Source: Perca fluviatilis (Eukaryota; Chordata; Actinopteri; Perciformes; Percidae). From it: a DNA stretch of 64,000 bases. The notes under the pieces are model-generated. The model was not told the DNA's origin, did no database searches, and saw nothing but the letters and a program-made list of their open reading frames with translations. The first letter of the stretch is position 1. Each line of letters starts with the position of its first letter. A program made the position numbers and the translations under genes. Below, piece by piece: positions 57,878 through 64,000 of this stretch. The DNA lies in NCBI RefSeq assembly GCF_010015445.1, contig NC_053115.1, forward strand, positions 3,860,576 to 3,924,575. The letters are read 5' to 3'.

Positions 57878-60800
57878 ATTTTGTGAATATGAGTCTCTGC
57901 AGTGGCGAATTGTGTGGTAGTTTCCTTAGCCAGGCCTGCCGTGGCCGACAACAATCCACAGGCGGCCGCTGGTCTGGTGGAGGTCCTCCAGAGGACAGTT
58001 CATGCTTTCGCGGCGAAATTTTGAAAGTTTATTCCCTCCTCAAAAATAGGTATTTGAGCACTGTAGTGGTTATGATCATATCAGTGACTATGTAACTACA
58101 TGGAAACGGGCCAAATTATGCCTGTTTCTTGTACAGTAATAGCGTTACTGAAGGCTAGCTCTAGCTCCATAGTTACTCCAAGCTTCTTCCCTTGTGAACA
58201 CCTCCGCTCTTCACTTTTCACACACTACGCTCCGATCTGCACACTGCTGTTTACCTTTTCCTGCTACAACTGAATTCCCACGGGACTTAAGCGCAAGACT
58301 ATAGCCTTCTGTAACGCTAGTTACTTTACAAGAAACAGGCATCATTTGGTCCGCCATGGCTATGTCTCTGGTTCTCAATTGTTTGACGGGCGTAGTAACA
58401 ATAACTAGGGGGCGTGGCTTTTGCAAACGGTCAATTGTCAACCCTACAATATCGTTGCAATATCGACATCGAGGTATTTGGTCAAGAATATCGTGATATT
58501 TCATTTTCTCCATTTCGCCCAGCCCTAGTCTTAATTAAAGCCTTGGTGTGTGTGTGTGTGTGTGTGTACTGTACACACCTCGTGGTCGTGATTCCTGAGC
58601 CCGATGCTGATGGAGCGGCTGGTTCTGGACAGGACAGCGGTCATAGCGTAGAGGTTGATCATCACATCTGCTACTCTCTTCAGGACCAGCTGTTCATCCA
58701 CTATGGTCTGACAACATCAATGGGGAAAAAAAAATAACACACACACAGACACTTCAATTATCGATAATTTCCAACCTCAGAAATTAAATGTGTCTCTGTA
58801 ATACAGTGTGTGTGGGGGTGTAATTCATCAGGTAAATCATTTTCTTCAATCCTCAGCCCATATGGCATCGAGGAAGACTTTTCCCAGAAATGTGTTCTCA
58901 TGGCTGCTTAGGAAACTGTTTGGATTGAGCTTTTTTTTTTTCAAGTTGTGATTAATTACTTCCTGTGTTTGGAGGTTGTTTGAGACTCCACACAGACACC
59001 ACGATGACATCTGGGCTAATATGTGATACCTACAGAGTGCTGCAGGGATGATGTAGTTTTGTAGGCCAACCCAGAAGTTAGCAACGCCTCGGGTCCTTCG
59101 ACAAACAGCGAATGGGATTTTACTATTCACTCCTTATTGATCATTACGCTTATTTATTTTGATTTAAAAGGTGCAGTAGGTAAAACTTATAAAACTAACT
59201 TTCTGTCATATCTGCTGAAACTGACCCTATGTTCCAGAAGAACTACATAAAGCAGGTCATTTAAAAATGAATCCAGCTCCTCTGGCTCCACCTACAGCCT
59301 GGAGTGCAATTTGCAAAAATCCACAGCTCCCTGTTCAGATGCACCAATCAGGGCCAGGGGGAACATACATTCATTCTCCCTTGTGGGGGGGAGGGGCTAA
59401 GGAGAACATTTTGGGCTTTAGCAGAAAGGGGGGAGGGACTGAGAAGTTGTTGATGTTAAATTTTTTTGGCTAAATCCTGGATCTTCACAATCCTACCTAC
59501 AGCACCTTTAAAGCCACAGTTGGTAACTTTTATAGAAACTAGTGCAGTGCCCGTTTCGAGCACGTGCCTGTTCGGAACGGGCCCATTACTTGGCTCCAAG
59601 TATTATTTATTTTTTACACAACTTTATTGTGTAAATTCTCACAAATATCCATCCATCCATCCATCCATCTTCTTCCGCTTATCCGAGATTGGGGCGCGGG
59701 GACAGCAGCTCCAGCAGGGGAATATGTGACAGAAAATTCAGTCATAGAACGCTTGGTTCCCTTGTGTTTCCCAGAGATATGCTCATAAGTTTCTTGGAAA
59801 AAAAGCCATTCAGCATGAAAAAGCATAAAAAAATTGACTAAATCGTCTAAAGAAATCTTATTCGACTAAGAGCAAAATGACCGATTAGTCGACTGTTCGA
59901 CTAAAAGGGGACAGCTCTAAAAAAATCATGTTCTTCTGCCTCCTCCTAGTGCTACTAATGTCATAGCAAAATCCCCCTGAACTCCAATCAAACTGTCACA
60001 CTAGGCAGCACTGATCAAATATGAATCAAGCTTCTGTTACTGCATTGCATATTTCTGGCTTCAAATGTTTCCAGAAACATATTTTAGCGAACTGTTCAGC
60101 TGTCAAATGAGAAAGTGTTCCCTGGCTGGTTGTCCGGTGCTTGGTTTTGGCTCGACTTTGATCAGCGCTGCGGTCTAGTTTGACACGTGCAGTCATTAGC
60201 TAAGTTTCCATCCACTTGTCAATCGAATTATCTGAAATTCGGTAAAAAAAAAACTCATGTGAATAAAGCTGAGTGTGAAAGTGTGTTTCCATCCAACAGC
60301 TTTAAAGCGAATAAAAACATGTGTGTAATGACATCACATGCTGTTTTGAGGTCAAATTGGTATATCGAATTGATTTGAGAAATTTTAAGGTGTTTCCGTT
60401 CATTTTCGCACAACATTCAAGCAAACATTTGCGAACAAAGTTTTGCTAGACAAAATGGATCGCGCCATCTACAAACAAATGATCAATATTGCACAAGTTG
60501 TAATAGTGCAACTTTTATGCAGCTCTCTTTTTTGAGACATGTATTGCCGTTTGAGCGCCTTCCATTTACTCCGCGGGACATCCAACGGCTTGTCGTAACC
60601 TTTGTTGGTCATTTCCTTCGCGAGTTCCTGATAAATTATGGCAGAGCGGAAATACTGGGCGGAAATGAACTACAATTTCTTCTTCTTCGTTTTGTGATGG
60701 GTTGCAACCATAAAATGACCTCAAACTTAATCGCAATTCATTATTTATTCGGCAAATAACGTTTCCATCAGCGTTTATCGCATAAGCCGTATATATCGAT

Positions 60801-63800
60801 CAAGAGAAAATCCGATGAGACCGAAACGTATTTCCTTTGGGTCGATAGTCAATTGAATTTTACTGTTTCCATAAGGCATTTTTCATTCGATATCACTTGT
60901 TCTCCTTCACAGATTATGTGTGTCATGTACTACAGTCAGGATAGAGTGACAGTTTCAGCAAATGTGACAATAGCCTATTTTTATAAAAGTTACAAACTGT
61001 TGCTTTATGCAGTTTGGACTTAAATGCTCACGGTCTTATACTTTAGCAGCTGAAGAATGCAGTGTAATGAAAGCCCTCTCGTATATTGGAACGAAACAGA
61101 GGCAAATGATACACAAAGTAAGGAAGCCGTGATTACAAAAGCACAGTGAAGGAAAAAAAAGAGAACACACGGATCGGAAGATTCGTTCCAAGGAAACATT
61201 TGAGCAGTAAAATCTGATTGCTGTTTTTTCCAGAATGTGAAATCAATCAAATGTTACCTTTCCATATCTGTACAGCAGGCTCTCCACAGTCGATCCAAAA
61301 AGGCCGACATTCTGTTCAAACTTCTTTGCACTTTCCTGCAAACAGAAAACTCCTGAGCTTCAACGAACACACCTACAGAAAATGTATCCTTTAAAAGAAA
61401 AAAAGTTCTTACTGCCAAGCTGGGATGCACCACTCCATCTTTTCCTGTCAGGCCGAGGTCCACTGAACTTCCAAATGAGCTCCTCAGTTTCTTACCCAGC
61501 ATGCCCAAAGCCAGACCTATATTTCCTTTCTTCATCTCCCTGCAGGCAGAGCAGAGAAAAGACCGCGACTAAAGACTAGCTAAAGACCCATGTGGGTGTT
61601 TTCATGAAATACACAAACTTATTGATTAGGGGTGGGGGGAAAAATTCGATACAGCATAGTATCGCAATATTTTTAGTGGCAATACTGTATCGATACACAG
61701 ACGCCAAGTATCGATATTTTATGATATATGTGTTGGTCAGTCTGTCTGCTTGACAATCCCATTTTGCGTGAGATGAACAAACAGAGAAATTTATCTTTTT
61801 AGATAAAACAGATGTTGACAGAATTTTCCTTTGGGGACATCATTTGAAATTGGGAAGAAGTTGGAAAAAAGGTAGTACATTGCAGTATATCGCAGAATAT
61901 TGCAATATGTTTAAAATCGCAATAATATCGTATCGTGGCATAGGTATCGTGATGATATCGTATCGTGAGGCCTCTGGTGATTCCCACCCCTATTATTGAT
62001 GGTATTAAGGCCTACTTAAGGCCCAGATATACGTACGTGCTTTTAACTACGCGTACGCAAGATGGCTGTCACATGTATCCTGCATTCCTTTGGAGCGTAG
62101 GTTGTGCACGTCTTCAGAAATTAACCACAAGATGCAATTGCGCACATGAACGTGGGGGCGGTATATCATCTGACAGGCTGGTCAGCAGCTGTTCCACACT
62201 CCAATCCAGGACGCAATATTTTTTTCCCCACTATGGACGCGCCAAGACCGCCCTTTAATTCCATTCACACACTACTATTGGGCAGGCGTCCGTGCTTACA
62301 TGTACAGGTCCTGTCCCCTGACCAATCCCCTAACCCTAACCTTAACCACTCGAGGTGAAATGCCTAACCCCAACCAATCGAGCTGCTTCGTAGGGCGGGT
62401 CTTGGCGTGGCCATAGTGGGATTCGTAATTTTGCACCCAGGACGTGGCTTCCGTTGTCAGCCGGGGATGATATGGCCCTGATCTGCCCCCTAGTGGATAT
62501 ACATTAAATCCTCCAGGTACACGCAAAGTATCCAGGTAAGGATGTAAACACTGCTGTTCTCGCCGGCGCCGCTGTCTACGCGTACGCATTGTTAAAAAGC
62601 TAGTATGTCTGGGTTTACACACAAGAAAATGTAATCAAGACCTCACAGATTTCCATCTAATTATCTCTGAAAATGACATATTTTACCTGAGATGCAGCCT
62701 TTAAGACCAGAGAAACCTTTCATTTAAAGCTGCACCAAAACCAATATAATACTACGAAATATTTTTTTATAATAACAATGGAACAAATGATTATGTGTAA
62801 ACGATTAAACAAAGTCATATTCTTACTTTATTTTCCCTGTGAGGACTTTGCCGGCGTACTGCATTCCAGTGAGAGCGATGTACATCCTCAGGATTTCATT
62901 GGTACCCTGGAAACAGCAACAGAATCAAATCAACTTCACATCTATTATACTACGTATGTACTAGGTGGCGATACAGCCCACAAAGAACACAATAAAAAGG
63001 TGGTGTATGTGTGTGCGGGTGTACTGTGGGACAACAGGGCACCACACTACATTTTGATATTTTCAAGAGTTCCACATTGTCCTATCAATAAAACATCTCA
63101 TTTAAAAAACTAAATTCTGATTTGACTGATTATGATTGATTCACACCTTACTGTAGGTGACACATAGGAAAACTGATAAAGAGCTGCTCAGTCCATTCAT
63201 CCAACTACAAAGAGAACACTTAAACCTCAGCTAAACAATAATCCATGTAAGACCTTTGTTTATAAAGTCAAAAGTGCCACCTGGTGGCCACTTACAGAAC
63301 GGGTCATCTTAACAAACCAACTACAGTAGAGCAGTGCAGCAGAAAGAAATGTTTGACTCTCTACAAAACAAACCGTGAAAATGTCTGAATGCAATTATTT
63401 TTATATAATTTCACGGCTTGTTTATTGCGAAGGCCAAATGGTCAAATTTAAATGATTTATTTAAAATGCAATAACAATGACTTATTTAACCAGTAAGTTG
63501 CTGTGAAATGACAAAAAGAAGAACCACTAAGAAGACAGAAGAGTATTTTACAACAACTTTGAATGCATCATAAGCTTACAAGGTGCAATTGAACGCACCA
63601 TTAAGTCCTGTCGGTCCTGCCGGTCCTTTCCAGTGAAATACAGCCACACTTGGCACCGTTTAGCTGTCAGCATTTTATCCTTGTTTAAGCCAGCTGCTAG
63701 CTAACGGTAGGCTAACGTTACCGGCTGCCAGGTGTAGTGTTAACTAGCGTCACGTGCAGCGATGCTTCTGTTGCCTGTAGAGTCCGTTTTGGAGTACCAA

Positions 63801-64000
63801 AACTAACTTAAATGCGCAGGCATTTAAGTGCCACCGAAATCGGCGTCGTCATTTGGTCCGGTAGATACCAGTTGTGTAGGAACCGACCATATTGGCACCG
63901 GGTTGTTGTACCCAACCCTATATCTATGGACCTGATTTTAATGACTGAATAACTATTAAGAGTACCTCAAATATAGGCAGGATGCGACAGTCCCTGACGT
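53907..64000 (-). CDS. acad9: Acyl-CoA dehydrogenase family member 9, 3' part
   Basis: Seven minus-strand coding exons: 63966-64000 (continues off the right edge), 62827-62906, 61413-61539, 61258-61335, 58579-58707, 54308-54380, 53907-54007; 623 nt, about 206 residues to the stop. Phases agree throughout. The sequence matches vertebrate ACAD9: [94 protein letters not shown]9 is a mitochondrial FAD enzyme of the VLCAD subgroup and, with ECSIT, NDUFAF1 and TMEM126B, an assembly factor of complex I. The catalytic Glu of the IFEGT motif is present (codon 63966-63968, the last before the intron). The C-terminal vestigial dehydrogenase-like domain is complete. The gene is convergent with cfap92. 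Confidence 0.96.
54308..54380 (-). CDS. acad9: acad9 exon encoding [20 protein letters not shown]
   Basis: 73 nt; acceptor TTTTGTAG, phase 1 end (CAA AAA C, donor GTAAGT). Confidence 0.95.
55041..55119. repeat. (GT)n microsatellite
   Basis: About 39 GT units in the 4.2-kb acad9 intron; source of the His-Thr repeat ORFs on the minus strand. Confidence 0.97.
55468..56994. mobile_element. Composite TIR element with nested insertions
   Basis: Outer ends gctgtgttcgaaactgctcc and, reversed, gctgtgttccaaaccgttcc are inverted repeats. An intact hAT element (55523-55971) sits near the left end, and another repeat with paired 'accaatcagctaaccagtat' blocks occupies about 56090-56640. Confidence 0.8.
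55523..55971. mobile_element. Non-autonomous hAT element (nested)
   Basis: Perfect 8-bp target duplication ctctatag at 55515-55522 and 55972-55979. Ends caggggtcttcaacgttttt and, reversed, cagggatcttaaacaggggg. 449 bp. Confidence 0.9.
57309..58432. mobile_element. 1.1-kb TIR element with AATT borders
   Basis: Ends gaccgttcgcaaaaccccgc and, reversed, gaccgtttgcaaaagccacg. AATT lies directly outside both (57305-57308 and 58433-58436). It contains an (AT)n run at about 57830-57874 and no transposase. Confidence 0.85.
57830..57874. repeat. (AT)n microsatellite
   Basis: About 22 AT units inside the TIR element. Confidence 0.95.
58436..58530. mobile_element. hAT-like MITE end fragment
   Basis: 'aatatcgttgcaatatcgac' to 'cgcccagccctag'; terminal block of the tagggctg-type hAT MITEs, cut by the 57309 element. 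Confidence 0.5.
58579..58707 (-). CDS. acad9: acad9 exon encoding [20 protein letters not shown]
   Basis: 129 nt, 43 codons, ending GLRNHDHE with donor GTGTGT. A GT repeat (58549-58567) lies just past the donor. Confidence 0.95.
59164..59511. mobile_element. TTAA-bounded MITE (family C), copy 2
   Basis: Same ends and interior as 17178-17555, same orientation, with internal deletions (lacks the 'gtcaatcactgctcatgc' part). Confidence 0.85.
59770..59925. mobile_element. hAT-like MITE, reverse partial copy
   Basis: 'gagatatgctcataagtttc', 'gcatgaaaaagcataaa' and 'accgattagtcgactgttcg' match the reversed interior of 47765-48063; right edge 'agctct' truncated. Confidence 0.6.
60185..60905. mobile_element. 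Probable MITE with 'gtttccat' ends
   Basis: 'aagtttccatccacttgtca' near the left and 'actgtttccataaggcattt' near the right, with repeated 'gtttccatc' words inside; typical of a fish MITE, boundaries approximate. Confidence 0.45.
61258..61335 (-). CDS. acad9: acad9 exon encoding [20 protein letters not shown]
   Basis: 78 nt, 26 codons, ending LYRYGK with donor GTAACA. Confidence 0.95.
61413..61539 (-). CDS. acad9: acad9 exon encoding the [17 protein letters not shown] block
   Basis: 127 nt; first base completes Lys, then [18 protein letters not shown]. Phase 0 end, donor GTAAGA. Confidence 0.95.
61627..61992. mobile_element. Non-autonomous hAT element, intact
   Basis: Perfect 8-bp target duplication ttattgat at 61619-61626 and 61993-62000; perfect 10-bp ends taggggtggg/cccaccccta; 366 bp with iterated tatcg words. 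Reference copy for 34618-34834. Confidence 0.93.
62022..62613. mobile_element. TIR element with cccagatatac ends
   Basis: cccagatatacgtacgtgc at the left and, reversed, cccagacatactagc at the right; acgcgtacgc blocks near both ends are also inverted. In the acad9 intron beside the hAT element. Confidence 0.7.
62827..62906 (-). CDS. acad9: acad9 exon encoding [20 protein letters not shown]
   Basis: 80 nt; acceptor TTTCCAG, ends GGG AAA ATA AA with donor GTAAGA (phase 2). Confidence 0.95.
62907..63965. other. acad9 intron, partly repeat-derived
   Basis: 63590-63930 has the look of an interspersed repeat ('ctgctagctaacggtaggctaacg', 'ttggcaccgggttgttg'). The rest is unrecognised. The 62778-63113 plus-strand ORF overlaps an acad9 exon in antisense and is a shadow. 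Confidence 0.45.
63966..64000 (-). CDS. acad9: acad9 exon encoding [11 protein letters not shown] (partial)
   Basis: 35 nt visible, ending ATA TTT GAG with donor GTACTC, phase 0. Includes the catalytic Glu. Confidence 0.9.

Overview
This is vertebrate nuclear DNA, and almost certainly a ray-finned fish (probably a percomorph). The genes are split by GT-AG introns of 100 bp to 12 kb, the encoded proteins match vertebrate families, and the introns and intergenic DNA are full of fish-type SINEs, LINE tails, hAT/Tc1/TTAA-type MITEs and microsatellites. There is no operon, phage, plasmid or CRISPR structure.

Four protein genes are supported by exon-by-exon reconstruction with consistent splice phases. 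From left to right: (1) cfap57, minus strand, first two coding exons only (148-1661; the gene runs off the left edge), a WD40 axonemal protein. (2) efcc1, minus strand, complete in 8 coding exons (5447-29994, 640 codons), an EF-hand and coiled-coil protein of unknown role. (3) cfap92 (KIAA1257 family), plus strand, complete in 16 coding exons (34937-52645, 1162 codons), a putative ciliary protein. (4) acad9, minus strand, last 7 coding exons (53907-64000; the 5' part is off the right edge), a mitochondrial acyl-CoA dehydrogenase family member and complex I assembly factor. The order and relative orientation of efcc1, cfap92 and acad9 match human 3q21 as I remember it (EFCC1-CFAP92-ACAD9). cfap57 lies on another human chromosome, so the cfap57/efcc1 junction is a synteny break relative to human.

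efcc1 and cfap92 are divergent, with 4.9 kb between their start codons. cfap92 and acad9 are convergent, with 1.26 kb between their stop codons. Candidate RFX X-box motifs lie upstream of both cilia-associated genes: 1847-1859 for cfap57 and 33605-33617 for cfap92, the latter inside repeat-like sequence.

Nearly everything else is transposon-derived. Several insertions can be delimited by target-site duplications or terminal inverted repeats: hAT-like elements at 960, 9281, 36133, 47765, 55523 and 61627; a Tc1/mariner-like inverted-repeat element at 12481; TTAA-bounded MITEs at 14009, 17178, 28708 and 59164; a large TIR element at 57309. A decayed non-LTR retrotransposon lies at about 48950-52020. 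Fragments of transposon-borne proteins remain: a RecQ-like helicase motif (38595), a THAP zinc finger (44085) and a Myb/SANT-like helix (20956). The most unusual architecture is a roughly 500-bp inverted repeat (4190-4690 and 6586-7063) whose loop contains the last two coding exons of efcc1. I see no clearly new biological system. The value of the window lies in the gene models and in the nested, exon-abutting transposon structures.
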